Shown here piece after piece: positions 1-10,836 of a DNA stretch of 42,166 nt. Within the stretch, counting starts at the first letter, position 1. Every line of letters starts with the position of its first letter. The notes under the pieces are model-generated. The model was not told the DNA's origin, made no database searches, and saw only the letters and a program-made list of their open reading frames with translations. Origin of the DNA: Saccoglossus kowalevskii (lineage: Eukaryota > Hemichordata > Enteropneusta > Harrimaniidae); contig NW_003158224.1 in assembly GCF_000003605.2 (NCBI RefSeq), forward strand, positions 558,955 to 601,120, read 5' to 3'. The position numbers were made by a program, and so were the translations under genes.

Positions 1-49
1 GGTTGGAAAGTTGACGCCGATTGTTCGATATATTGCACATGAACGTGAA

Positions 50-320
50 ATCGTTGTTCAACTGATTGAGGTTAATGTTGTTCAACTTATTGTTGCTCGA
101 CTGATTTAGTTTATTGTTGTTCAACGAACTGATTTCTTTGCTGAATGAACTTATTGTTGTTCATTTATTTGAAATGTTTGCTCTTTACCCGAATTAACTT
201 TTGCTATTCAACTGAACTAATTTTTGCTGCTCAACTGAATGAATTTATTGTTGTTGTTCCATTGTTTAAAATAATTGTTGTTTATCAGACTAAAAATATT
301 ATTGTTCAACTGACTGAAAC
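50..320. repeat. Degenerate TTG/TTC-rich minisatellite
   Basis: Variants of TTATTGTTGTTCAACTGA recur about ten times at irregular spacing of roughly 24-30 bases, with many substitutions and small indels. The array may begin before the window. The open frames read across it on both strands are by-products of the repeat, not genes. Confidence 0.75.
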
Positions 321-1149
321 AGGAACTTTGAGCCAAGTAGCGAGATTCTCTGACATGAGTCTGGAATAGGACTACATTAAAGTAATCACTACAAGTGTAC
401 ATTTATGAGTATGAAAAAACATGCACCGAGGAAACATCACCTGAATGCCGTCTGTAGTAAAATATTACATATTATTAGGGTTCCGCGGATTTGCGATTGT
501 TAGTGTGATGTTTCTGTCGTTCTCTGAATATGCACCGTTGATCGCGAAGTTATGAAATTATTCTTGATGACGCTGAATATTATTTCACTTTTATTAAGGA
601 TAAGTACTGGATGCCATTACGACTTCGGCTAAATGCATACACTCTGGCAACGGGCGTTGCTATTGTTCACTGCGTTTCCACGCGTAAGACAATTACCAAA
701 TTAGAAATATATATTAGGTACATCCCACCTCATAGATGCATTGGTATGGGTCTTGTTTTCGCGACTCCGTTAATAAAAATGTTAACTTTACATTTGAAGG
801 GGATGGGGTGTTAAGCTGCTTAACAAGATCTGTCACCACTACCACCCATCACCACTGTCATATTTCTTAAACGGTATTACAACTCGAGTTTTAGGATGGT
901 GTGTTTTTTGTGGACGTCAAAAACGCGATAACATTTCATGCTTCGAACGTAGAACAAACCATTAGCGTCCCGAAAAGCGTTGGGTGTTTAGGAATGTTCG
1001 ATTACGTAAACAGACATGAATGAAATTATCATCTCATCCAAAGACAAAAAATGTACGTAATGCATTCTTAGAGAATACGCAATGTCAATTCAAAGGTTAA
1101 ACTTTGCAGAGGTATCGTGTATTACAGTATACAAACTCCATAACAGTCA
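321..1149. other. Gene-free stretch
   Basis: I see no convincing exon, RNA gene or transposon end here. A 67-codon frame at 611-814 has no protein-like composition and no flanking splice sites. Confidence 0.5.
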
Positions 1150-1440
1150 GAGAAGGTGACACGCACATGGAACAATAACTAATCAGGTCTGCACATTACC
1201 CCAAGGTACCAAATGTTATCAAAATCTTCTTTGAAGTTTTTCGAGATTTTGCCTATTGAGGCTGAAAAGACAAAATTATTATGCGAATCAGCTACTTAAT
1301 ATGCATACACATGACCCAAAACTAATCATGTCTGTGCATTACCCCAAGGTATCAAATTTGATCAAAATCTGCTTAGAAGATTACGAGATTTTGTTACACA
1401 GACTGAAATGCGAAATTAATATGCAAATTAGCATACACGG
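1150..1440. repeat. Two-copy tandem repeat, period 143 bases
   Basis: The block holding CATTACCCCAAGGTA, TGATCAAAATCT and CGAGATTTTG occurs twice; the CCAAGG core is at 1201 and again at 1344. The copies are diverged by substitutions and small indels, so the duplication is old. The 63-codon frame at 1256-1447 is made of this repeat. Confidence 0.75.
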
Positions 1441-2260
1441 GAGCTAAAACAGATCTGAGATAAACACGAACCAGGTCTTTCACAGACTCACTAATTTGTA
1501 TTAGTGTTTCTTGAAAATTAATGTAGGTTTCTTTCGCAATGAACACGACTTCTTCATCGCATATCGCATTGATATATACCCATCTTACAAATACTTGATT
1601 ATACACTGTCACAGTGAATATCTTTATATCGAGGTTCATTCATGAAAATCATCGCCAAATATCTAAACAATAATATACTAATTATTTACTGCCTTGTATG
1701 ACCGCAATAAATAATATATTATTAAAGTGTAACATACAGTGAACGACAGAAACCTGGGGATGTTATAAACATTTTATAGATTAGTATAAATTAAAATGGT
1801 TTATTCAAATTGACTAATCTAGAAATGATATTGTATAACATCAATATGAGAATAAATATTAATGACTTATTTCAACATCATCAGCTAGCGTTTCATTTTG
1901 AATAAGTGGACAGTCATAGTTGCTAGTTAACATGAAGTCATGGCACACATGAGCGTAGACAAAGTTGAGCTCTTGAATGAAGGGCTGATGATCAGTATTT
2001 ACAAGTTTATAAATATAGGTACACATTTCTTTTTTTCACTGTCTGTTTATATGACTGCAATAAAACAATACATTTTGTTTTGTTTGTCTTGACACTCTTT
2101 CTCAAAGCTCAGTCTTTCTTGTATACCACTGCCTCAACTATCACCATTGTATGAGAAAGTACTGAAATGTCATGAGATAAGAGACTGATGTAAGCATTTT
2201 AGGTTCGTTGGCCTATATACTTAAAGTTGCACATACAAGTTGACATTATTCCGATCCTGG
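1441..2260. other. Gene-free AT-rich stretch
   Basis: Nothing convincing is seen. The minus frame at 1394-1639 partly overlaps the preceding repeat and has no supporting signals. Confidence 0.5.
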
Positions 2261-2597
2261 AAGGTGTTCTTGTACTAACTCATTGATACATCTGGGGTTG
2301 CGGTACGAGGTTATTTTAGATGGTGTTCATGCCTTTACTCATTAAAGAATCGAGTGTCGAGCTGGGGAGGTGCTCCTATGCTCACACATTGAGACATCTG
2401 AAATTTCTGTACGAGGATATTTTAGAAGCTAGATGTTCTTATCTTTACTCATTAAGGAATCCACTTTTGCTGTAAGTGAAAAGCTGGGGAGGTGTTCCTT
2501 TCCTAACCTACCGAGACATATACTGTTGCTGAAGTAATGATCAGTGAAGGTGTTCCCATCCTAAACCATTGAGACATCTAGTGTTGCTGTAGAAGGT
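2261..2597. repeat. Degenerate tandem repeat, about four copies
   Basis: A module reading roughly AGGTGTTCCT, then CATTGAGACATCT, then GTTGCTGTA begins near 2261, 2367, 2499 and 2547. A second module with TTTACTCATTAA is present only in the longer units, so the period changes from over 100 to about 50 bases. The copies are well diverged. Confidence 0.7.
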
Positions 2598-3977
2598 GAG
2601 TAGGAGCCATGCTATTGACCATTACATAAAGATATCTAGGGTGTTTGCATCGCCAGTGAAAATCACTGAACCTATGTTAATTTACATAAATACAAATAAT
2701 GCATTGTACGTTTTGCATTTGTTCATGACTAATTCAATGCATACCACTTGACTTTGAAATGGTCGTTCTAATACCTGTTTTTCTCCAAGAAACATTGCAA
2801 ATCGCAATAGCCTAGTCGTTAAAGAAACTAACTGCTGAGGTTGATTTTATGATTTCGAATGCTTCCCTGGCTAATACTTTCAATAGTCGAGGAAAAACTT
2901 CTCACCAACTTCAGACGTTGCACCTCTACTAAACCTGTCCATTCTCAGCCAAGGTTCAAAGTCTGATTTATATTTAGCTAAGACAGTGCCGGTTTACAAG
3001 TAACAATTAGTATATGAGAAAATTATGCTATGCATTTGAATATGCATAAATACAAAGGAATTTTCTGATAGTAAACGGACTACTCGTATTCGAAGATTTA
3101 AATAAAATTCTTCCGTAAATCTCAGAATTCTTTACATCTTGGTCGCTAGACGTGTATGTTACGTAGCCTCTATTGTGCAGATGAACAATAATCAGTCCAT
3201 AAAATATGACCCGGATGTACATGGTGTATCACCAAGAGCTTTACTTTAAAGTGACAAGTCTACAAGAGTTTCGTATACTGGAGATGTGATTTATTCAAGC
3301 AACAGTGCAGGTCTGCTTAACACTATACAGCGAACGAGCAGTAGTGTAAAACCAAGCACATTCATGAACATCGTATTCACAATCTTAAGCTCCGTAAAAA
3401 CTGAAAAATACAGATAAATACAAATAACAATAACGTAGCAACACAATTAAATTTATAGTAACGATAGGTATGTCGAATAATAGTAACAAATGACCGTTTT
3501 TCCGATCTTCTCAAAACATCTAAAATACTTGATAACAAGATAAATCTTGAACAAAAAGAAGGCAAAAATAGTGTAAATGCAACGGATACATTATGGGCAC
3601 ATATTTACCTCATTGGCGACCTGTAAAGCCTTGGGATAATCGAAAGTATCCGAAATTCACAGTGACATAACAGAAAACAGCTTTCATGTCTAGTATGTAT
3701 CAACAAACGGCAAAAAGGCGAATGGATACAATAGGGCAAGTCACTTAGAAAGATCAAATAAGTAATGAGTAAAAGTATTCAAAATACAACACAAAATAAT
3801 TATCACTATCAATAAAAGACCCCAAACACAACAAGGAGTCTGCAAATGCATACAATTCATGAAACAAAAAGAACTATTTTTTATGCGTAATGGCACACCA
3901 CCGCGAAGGTGAAGCTATTCGATCTGTTTGTTTCGCGAGGCTCTTCCAACATTCTAAGAAAGAACATTTCAAATCTG
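2598..3977. other. Gene-free stretch
   Basis: No supported gene. Minus frames at 3028-3222 and 3377-3565 are unsupported by splice sites or recognisable motifs. Confidence 0.5.
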
Positions 3978-4011
3978 CCAATAGAGGGCGGCAGCCACAC
4001 ATGGTGGCGCT
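3978..4011. promoter_or_regulatory. Two adjacent CTCF-like motifs
   Basis: Positions 3978-3992 read CCAATAGAGGGCGGC and match the known bilaterian CTCF core (CCASYAGRKGGCRSY) at 14 of 15 positions. A weaker 12-of-15 match follows on the same strand at 3997-4011. The pair lies about 1 kb upstream of the plus-strand first exon. This is a motif match only; binding is inference. Confidence 0.3.
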
Positions 4012-4799
4012 TGTTGTAATCCTTTATTAATCATCTGCTCACTCAGTCGTTAATGTGGCTGCTCCACGTCTTGACGCACCAACAGTAACGAAGTTCCATG
4101 TATTGCCACTAGGTGAAATATCTCTTAAAAAGCAAGACAAAGATTGCACTCTGACGCACATTCATCCCCGGAACTGCCTGACGGATAAGAAAACCGGACA
4201 CGAAATTGTTTAATTTTCGTTGTTAATGTATCAAAAGCTATGTATTTGCCTATTGTACACAGAGAATGAGATAATAAGTTACTTGTTAACTTAATCCACT
4301 GATTGGAATAGAGGATATGACACGTACAAGAAACAAATTCAGATTAATATGAAAAAAATATACACTTATCAGTTATGCGTGATCTAAACATTACGCAAAT
4401 AGTCGAGTTATTTAAATCTCAACTACCTACAAATTCGTGATAATGAAATTTCATATCCCCAGCTTGCAAAGTATATATATATATATATACGTTTAGCCAA
4501 TATATATCTTTATCAAATTTACGTATATATAGAACACCCACAAAAAGGATATTTACACAAATTTTGAAATTTGATATCAGAATCAATTATATTTTTGTTC
4601 GACTATTCTTATTGGATATTCGGATGGGAAATTATTTTTCATTTATTTACATTGAATCTCTCCGCCCACGGAAGGTCATTAAAAGAATGCCAAAATAGAC
4701 ACATCAGTGAATTTGATAGGAACTATGACATCATGTACACTTTGGATCATTTGAATAGTGATATCTTATTATAAATATCAAATAGAATGGGAGAGCGGA
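4012..4799. other. Gene-free AT-rich stretch with a TA tract
   Basis: Contains an alternating TA microsatellite near 4472-4490. TTTATT at 4642-4647 is AATAAA on the minus strand and is the nearest such signal I noticed downstream of the minus-strand gene ending at 5340. No coding exon is visible. Confidence 0.45.
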
Positions 4800-5010
4800 A
4801 AAGTGTTAATTTCATCGTGCAAGGCCGGTAGTCATGACTACAGACCTGGCGCCGATATGGTAATAGCGATGACGTCATCGATGGTGACGAGATTTACAGA
4901 TCATCAAGGAGTTAGCTGAACTCATAATTAACGGCGATCCGACATCGACCCCACGCGGTCCAACCGAACTCTGGGCTTCCAGTTCGCAATCAAATTTTCA
5001 GAAAGTGAAA
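4800..5010 (+). promoter_or_regulatory. Putative promoter and 5' UTR with a CRE palindrome
   Basis: This stretch is less AT-rich than its surroundings and leads directly to the ATG at 5011. It carries a perfect 14-base palindrome, CGATGACGTCATCG (4867-4880), centred on a full cAMP-response element TGACGTCA. Just before the start, the run AAATTTTCAG ending at 5001 could be a splice acceptor for an upstream non-coding exon. Promoter function is inferred from position and motif; no TATA box is evident. Confidence 0.35.
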
Positions 5011-5322
5011 ATGGCGACTGAAAAATCGCAAAACGTGTCATTGAATGAGTACTCTTTTTTCGAATACATCGAATTATCCAGCAGTCCGTCGACAACCGTA
5101 GGTCACATGACCCCAGAAGAGTCTAATTCAACCCACCCTGAAGTGGAGCAAACTGAGCAAATAATAGCGTGTAATGACACCAACTATGAAAACAATGGCG
5201 CCCGGGTCGTGCACCACCAAGAAATAAAGGAATCCAATCATCTCTTGCTAGGAGACCCTTCTGGAGACTATAGAGCCAGAAAAGCCAAGTATATTCATGG
5301 ATTATACTGTGGTGGCAGTGCA
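5011..5322 (+). CDS. First coding exon of an unidentified gene
   Basis: The exon begins at an ATG in good context (GTGAAAATGGCG) and runs 104 codons to a strong donor, GCA|GTAAGT, at 5323, leaving phase 0; reading on through the donor meets a stop at 5335. The GTG six bases upstream is not a plausible animal start. The peptide opens MATEKSQNVS and is acidic, Ser/Thr/Asn-rich and probably disordered for about 75 residues, with potential N-glycosylation sites that may be irrelevant if it is cytosolic. It ends in a more ordered basic stretch containing LLLGDPSGDYRARKAKYIHG. That layout fits an N-terminal tail ahead of a folded or membrane domain in the next exon, but I do not recognise the family. 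The next exon was not located with confidence. Its first intron contains minus-strand exons. Confidence 0.55.
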
Positions 5323-5339
5323 GTAAGTGTAAATTGAAA

Positions 5340-5840
5340 TTATTTCTTACTCGCAATGTCAAATTCACCCGCCATCCTTATCACTATTACTTCCTTACCG
5401 AGCTCGGTCAATGACGTCTTTGGCGTGGCAAAATTTGCGCGAGACGCTTCTGTCCACGATTGCGCCGGCTGAAAAATGTAAAAAAAAAATGGCGTCAAAA
5501 ATAAAATAAACCAAAACATAAAGTCTCGGTTGACGAAATCTAACATCTACGCTCATAGTGGTTACCTTTTTCTTGACACGTGACTGGGACGTGTGGCAAA
5601 CGCATAACGCTCGATCTTCGATTTGTGTTTTCGTGCAGTGACGTTGCATGTAATCCTTATAGCGCAGTCGTTTCTCACTGTGCTTTATTAAGATCCAAAA
5701 ATAGTACATTTCACTGCCAAAGATAATTACAAGACCCGCTGCGTCATTGTAGAGTGTTTGGGACGAACTGTAATTACTTCTAGCACACACAAAAATCAGG
5801 TGAGACAACAAAAAACATCGTAAAATGTACAGAGCTGTCA
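5340..5840 (-). CDS. 3' end of a spliced membrane-protein gene (two exons)
   Basis: The last exon is 5468-5340: it follows a strong acceptor (pyrimidine tract ending ACATTTTTCAG) and reads 42 codons from PAQSWTEAS to IASKK and a TAA. The preceding exon ends at 5566 with donor AAG|GTAACC. Both junctions are phase 0 and the intron is 97 bases. The upstream exon may start at 5840, 5779 or 5767, at three possible AG acceptors. It lies in a 255-codon open frame, far longer than any other in the window. From 5840 the peptide has a hydrophobic segment (TALYILRCFLLSHLIFVCAR), a short loop with an NYS glycosylation sequon, a second segment (AAGLVIIFGSEMYYFWILIK), then a basic tail. This resembles the last two helices and tail of a multi-pass receptor or transporter; the family is not recognised. 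GTAAGG at 5398 is an alternative donor in the last exon. Upstream exons were not found. Confidence 0.5.
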
Positions 5841-6591
5841 CTGAAATCCGAACAATACCTTTTAAAATTATATTTATTTTTAAAATTAAACAAAAATAGT
5901 GTTTTGAGAAAGTTGCTAATGCCCGACGTCTTTCGTAAATATCGGCATAGATGTAACAAATCACACCTACAATTTTTTTTTCATATTTGTGTGCTCTGCT
6001 CATGTCACCTGCTGACCACGTAATAAAGAAAAGAGCACCAGAACAGATACACATTGTTGTATTATAATGTAGAAATACACGGATGTTCCTTCCTTCGCCC
6101 TCTATGCGATCGTCGAAAAACAAAAAAACAAACAAACTTAAGTTAAGATAAAAACAGATCACGCCTAAGACTGTGGTTATTTTTTACTATACTAGGAATA
6201 AGACGAATACTCTCGTGCGATTTAAAAGTGTTTTATTTTTTTATGGAAATGGGCGATCCATAAATCCAGTATCTGTGGGAAACCAAGTCTAATATGTCAA
6301 TCAAAGAATGACTGAGATATGAACTTTCTTCTTGATATCGTTATAAATTCTATAAAACTGTATATAACTGTCTATGAACATATTTAATTAAAATTACAAA
6401 TACACATATTTTGCAATGTTTTAATTTCTTTGAAATGTGAAAACATTCCAAGTTCCGTTCTGCGTAAACATGTCTATAATACTACAATAAAGCCATGCTC
6501 AAACATACTGCCTGCTTAGATTTACACATTTGAGATGTTTCTGACATTCCTCACTGTTTCTGTGAAAATTTATAACAAAAGAAACAGTTTT
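5841..6591. other. Probable intronic stretch
   Basis: On the minus strand the open frame continues to 6162, with its first ATG at 6054, but becomes very AT-rich. I treat this part as intron of the minus-strand gene, though an extended exon cannot be excluded. Beyond 6162 nothing is seen. Confidence 0.35.
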
Positions 6592-6840
6592 TTATTCACC
6601 CAACTTTCGAAAGTAAAAGGAAACCCCTGAACGGCCACGAGCGTAAGCGCCGCCGTCAGGTAACCAAGGGAAATAGAACAAGCAACGAGAAAGTGACGGA
6701 CCAATCAGAATGCCGGATTCATTACTAGTTACCGGCCTCTTGTGGCTTGGTACGCCATGACACTTGAGGCGGGAACCAGCCAAGGCTGCCACCAGGGTTT
6801 GACCCGACTCCACACGAAGAAGGCTGTGATTCTGCTCTAA
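6592..6840. other. GC-rich island with a CCAAT motif
   Basis: This block is clearly richer in GC than its surroundings, is open on the minus strand for 73 codons, and contains GACCAATCAGAA near 6698. The translated peptide has no recognisable domain. It could be a short promoter, an exon, or part of an old repeat; the sequence alone does not decide. Confidence 0.25.
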
Positions 6841-6900
6841 ACTTTTTGGATTTCGGCATTCCCATGATGTATCCTTGGAAGGAAAAGATGTATAATAATA

Positions 6901-7030
6901 AGGTTATTACGAGGATACCTCAAAGTATGCATTCAGACAGTACGCCGTCACATCGACTAACACTGCACGTCGGTCGATACTTACGCCGTACTGTCTTCGT
7001 GCATACTTCGAGGTATTCTTGTGATAACCT
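6901..7030. repeat. Long foldback: 44-base inverted arms
   Basis: The left arm (6901-6944, starting AGGTTATTACGAGG) and right arm (6987-7030, ending TGTGATAACCT) are reverse complements with only a few mismatches, around a 42-base loop. The RNA would form a long hairpin. The likeliest origin is a foldback miniature transposon. The GTAAGTATCG on the minus strand near 6980 lies inside it and is not taken as a donor. Confidence 0.8.
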
Positions 7031-8470
7031 CATATTCCCCCGATACTTTGGCATGAGTGTCTGTCGGTCGTACGATTACGCTAGTATCACTGAATTTACA
7101 GGACGACGTTCCGTTTTGTGCGCTTGCGCAGTGGTTGCTTGGTAATTACCATTCCGTTCGACCCCGGTAAAGGTTATTATTATTACATATACATTTATGT
7201 GCCCTCGGTTACTAAAATAACATTCCCTTGGTTTGCAAAGAATGTAAACAGGTGACATCACAGTACGTCTGCGCATAGCCCCGGCTTTACACACTTTTAC
7301 AGTTTATGTACTTTTAATTTTGTTGTAAAAAGCGAAAAAGAAATGTGTTAAATTCTCTCAGTGATCATGTATAATGACACGTATTAACTCTTATAAGCAA
7401 GTGTCAATTAACTATCATTGAAATGTAATGCAAACACTTCAGATTTCAACAATTATTTCATTTATCCGAAAAAAGTTGACTAGTAAAAGCAAATATAACA
7501 CATAATGTTGATATAATCCCCAAAATAGTTCAAATCGTGGTATTTGTATACTTTCAAGGAAGTGTTTCGAGTATCACGATTCGAGAAATAATTACTCTTT
7601 GTGCTATTTTGATTTATTAATAATGGTGATTTTTTATGAAATACGGGAAAAGTAGAAATATCGCCCTCTACGTCTTACAATTCACGCGAACATTTCACAA
7701 CCCCGACACGCGGGTAGGTGACCGGGCCCGTGGAATCATTTTAAGTGGTTGTTTGTCGTCCGTCTGGACATCACTGTCGTAAGTACATTTAACACGCTGT
7801 GTTTCAATACTAGACGATGCTCACTGTGTACATCATAGGTAATACCTGTAGAAACATTTTATAGTAGGCTAAAGTTTGTTGACCTTATGACATTTGATCG
7901 AACAGGCGCTCAGATAAGACATCATTTTGATGTTGGCTGATACGACTCTCACAAGGCTACGTTATCACGCCACCCCCGTGAGAAAGGTAGCCATTTTAAG
8001 ATAAGATCTAGCCAATTAATGACACCAGCAGTGTCGAAATTAGCTATTGACAGTGCAATCTAAGTAGAGATCTGTTGCTTGATCGTGTTTTTGGAGTACA
8101 CACGCAAGTGCAAAAAACGATTTCGCAGCAGAATTGCAGTTTGGCGCGAAAATTCAGCTGCATGCACCACCCGCGAAACCCAGTAGATCAAATTATTTTC
8201 AATTGTGTATATACTAGTAATCTACGCGTTACTGAGTATAAATGTATTCATATAAAAGAGCACAACATTTGACGAGTAACTGAGAAAAACTAGCATGCGC
8301 GCAGGTCGACAGTCTGGTGATCGTGAGCACGTAGCTGTACTATTCCAAACAATATCGCCGAACACATTATAGACAGGATGTGTGATGTCTGTTTGATCCT
8401 TTCTTAGCCCTGAACTAATTTCCGATTTATAACGTGACCTGCTCCAAGGAGTTTTGGTGGAACTTGAAAA
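7031..8470. other. Gene-free stretch with one isolated strong donor
   Basis: The sequence CACTGTC|GTAAGTAC has its donor near 7780, after a GC-rich patch at 7690-7779. It could end a non-coding first exon or a small exon starting after the TAG near 7713, but no partner is visible. The remainder shows nothing. Confidence 0.3.
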
Positions 8471-8555
8471 TTAAAGTGCAGTGGTCGTTGCACAGCTCGT
8501 GTTTGAATTCCAAGTAAACACGCGATGTGCACGTTGCTATGACTCCCAACTCACT
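8471..8555. mobile_element. TTAA-bounded miniature element, degraded
   Basis: It starts TTAAAGTGCAGTGGTCGTTG, close to the ends of the elements at 25892 and 27093. The segment ending near 8555 (GTGCACGTTGCTATGACTCC) is an imperfect reverse complement of that start. The right TTAA is lost. No coding capacity. Confidence 0.5.
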
Positions 8556-9029
8556 CTGTAAATGTCATTGTTTCTTTACCTGGTTTCCATGAAAAGAAAG
8601 AAATGAAGAAACGGCGGAAAATTATCATTCATCATAACTAGACATAATGTTCAAAAACTTGGACTGGAACAGTCGTATATTGTCATTGATGTGAAGTTAA
8701 ACCTCCAACACGTTTCCAATATTATTGAATTTAATTGAATATGTTTTCCCAATATATTTTTCTTACAAAATGTTTTGTCACATTGCACATACCCGCTAAT
8801 GGGGACAATGGTGTTATTCACTAATTTAAAACGTTCGTTCAACCTAATGATTTCCAGTGATAGTGTCATAAAGTGATTTTTTTTACACAAGCCCTAATAT
8901 TGTACCGCGGAAGTCTTTTTGCGTAAAATCAAAGATGGCCGCCGCGGACCAATGCGGATTGCATGTCATACTACAAACACCTTCACCTTTTAAACCGTTC
9001 AATATATAAATTATTATACTCCATGTGCC
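8556..9029. other. Gene-free stretch with a YY1-like motif
   Basis: AAGATGGCCGC at 8932-8942, in a GC-rich patch (8905-8960), resembles the YY1 site AANATGGCGGC. No exon is supported. Confidence 0.3.
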
Positions 9030-9327
9030 AGATAGTCACATTGATTGGTCACGTGGCGGTCAATAACAACCATTATTGACTCGCTGTCAATAATAAAAAT
9101 CCATTGTTTTTGGCAATCTAATTTTCGTAACGCATCGTTTACAAAAAAAGTGTCTGCATCAGACCCCAATGTTCGTTTTAGGTCATGCTAATTTATTCGC
9201 TATGAAAAATATAATTACTTCAGTATCGGCCAATATCCAGTTTAATGACTCTCAGGGGAATAATTGACCTCGGCTGTGCCTCTGTCAATAATTTCCTCTC
9301 TGGGTCATTAAAACTGAATATTGACCT
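9030..9327. mobile_element. Two-hairpin non-autonomous repeat element
   Basis: The right part, 9226-9327, is a foldback of two roughly 43-base arms: AATATCCAGTTTAATGACTC pairs with the reverse of GGTCATTAAAACTGAATATT. Near the left edge a smaller stem pairs GTCAATAA (9059-9066) with TTATTGAC (9073-9080). Both ends share GTCAATA motifs, suggesting one element with structured ends. The outer limits are estimated. It is probably a miniature transposon; I cannot assign a superfamily. Confidence 0.55.
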
Positions 9328-10480
9328 CTACTTCTGTAACTATATTATAAAATAATAATGTTAATTTAGCAAATACTTGTTTAGCATTTCCAAAAGTAGG
9401 TGGTTAATTAAATATGACAGAACCATAACTTCTGTATAATATAGGATGCAAGCAACCGGAAATGTGTATGTTCAAGCAAATACACTTAAAACATTATTAA
9501 CGCAGTGGTAAAAAACATAAATCAGTCGCATTTGTACGTGCTTTGAAAAATTAACTACTAGTATTATATCAGTGTATTTTCACGAGTCGCAGCGTGGCGT
9601 AATGTTTTGATATCAAACCGCGTAATTGCATCCGAGTCTATCTTATTAAGAAATGCAAAATTTTAAAGATGCATTAAGGATGATACATTGATTTATTTAT
9701 TTGCAATCATCGTATATATTCCAGTAGTTTACAATTAATCATATTTTGTTATGAAACCTAACAAAGTTCGGAAAAATGTAATGCCATTTCTCGATATCGT
9801 TAAGCGGGAAACGAAAAAACGAAAAAACGAAAACAAGCAAGGTCTTTAAAAAAAACGGAATTGCCATTCACATTGTTCGATCACATGGGATGGCAATTAG
9901 TATATTCTTATTGTCGGAAAGTATACCAATTTGAATTTTTTTCTGAAGAAGATATATTTCAAGAAGTTAATGTTTCTATTATATTCAACGTGACGTTCTA
10001 TCCCACAATGCAGTGTTACCCGCTCAGTAATATGCTCAGTATATGGAATCATTAAATATCCCCCCCCCCATAATGACGCATTGCCGAATGCTCAGTGAGA
10101 GTAATATAATATTTGAATTCAAAATACATATTACTGTTTAGCTAAGATGCGGAAATGTGAAGTAACGGCATGTGTTGGTGAGATCGCCGCAACGTTTTTC
10201 AAATATTGAAACAAGCCGGCTAAAATCATGCAAACCTGGTTCCATGTGTGACCAGCTACTAGTAGTAATGCGAGCCAGATAAAAAGACGCAGTTGTTTTG
10301 AGTAGTCGCAGAGGATCATAATAATCCGTACATTTCAGCTTCAGCAATCGGACGAGGGTAAGTATTAATATGCTTGCCATATGTATTATCTATTTTGAAG
10401 AAACAACAGTGAATATAGTATATTATGTCTGTATTATTTTTAGATTTATCAAATCAATTTTTGTCTTTTGAGCGACATGC
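9328..10480. other. Gene-free stretch with simple repeats
   Basis: Holds a short GAAAAAAC-type repeat (about 9809-9834), a TCCCACAATGCA motif at 10001-10012 and a ten-C run near 10061. Overlapping minus frames at 10131-10380 are in a moderately GC-rich patch without splice support. A donor-like GGGTAAGTATT lies near 10358 on the plus strand, with no clear exon. Confidence 0.4.
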
Positions 10481-10629
10481 CGTCCCCGGAATACGCATCG
10501 ATTAAGTATAATCATCGGGTTCGTACAATGGTTGCCGGGATACCGCGCGGTGTTGCCAACCAAACTGTAAATGATTGTGAACATATTGCCGTAGCCCTGG
10601 AGCGATCGGAGATAACAAGTCAAAAATAG
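10481..10629 (+). CDS. Possible terminal exon (about 49 codons)
   Basis: A plus-strand frame opens after a moderate acceptor (TTTTTGTCTTTTGAG) and reads MPSPEYASIKYNHRVRTMVA and onward through a second half with ANQTVNDCEHIAVALERS to a TAG at about 10627. Composition is less AT-rich and less biased than neighbouring chance frames. The minus strand is also open here, so the reading strand is uncertain. No domain is recognised and no upstream exon joins it with certainty. Confidence 0.2.
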
Positions 10630-10836
10630 TTTTAAAATGATAACACCATTAACCACGTGATTATTTCGACAATATTGAACAATTTTTCAGACGGCGAGGA
10701 TCGTGTAATATAGCGATTACTGAATTTGTGATAATTTGTGTCATCGCAACTTCCTGAAATTAATATTCATCTACGTGTTAGCACCTGTGACTGTAATCTC
10801 ATAGTTTGACAGACCGTGTTATGGTAGTCTGGAAAG

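Noticed and set aside
5005-5010. GTG start six bases before the ATG at 5011
   Set aside because: Animal genes start at ATG, and the ATG at 5011 has a good context; the GTG only extends the frame formally.
5123-5368. 81-codon minus frame over the plus first exon
   Set aside because: Its composition is not protein-like, and the plus frame with ATG and donor explains the open sequence better.
5340-5840. Firm assignment of the minus gene to GPCRs or to the DRAM/Frag1 family
   Set aside because: Similarity is limited to hydrophobic pattern and a few residues; no diagnostic motif is intact.
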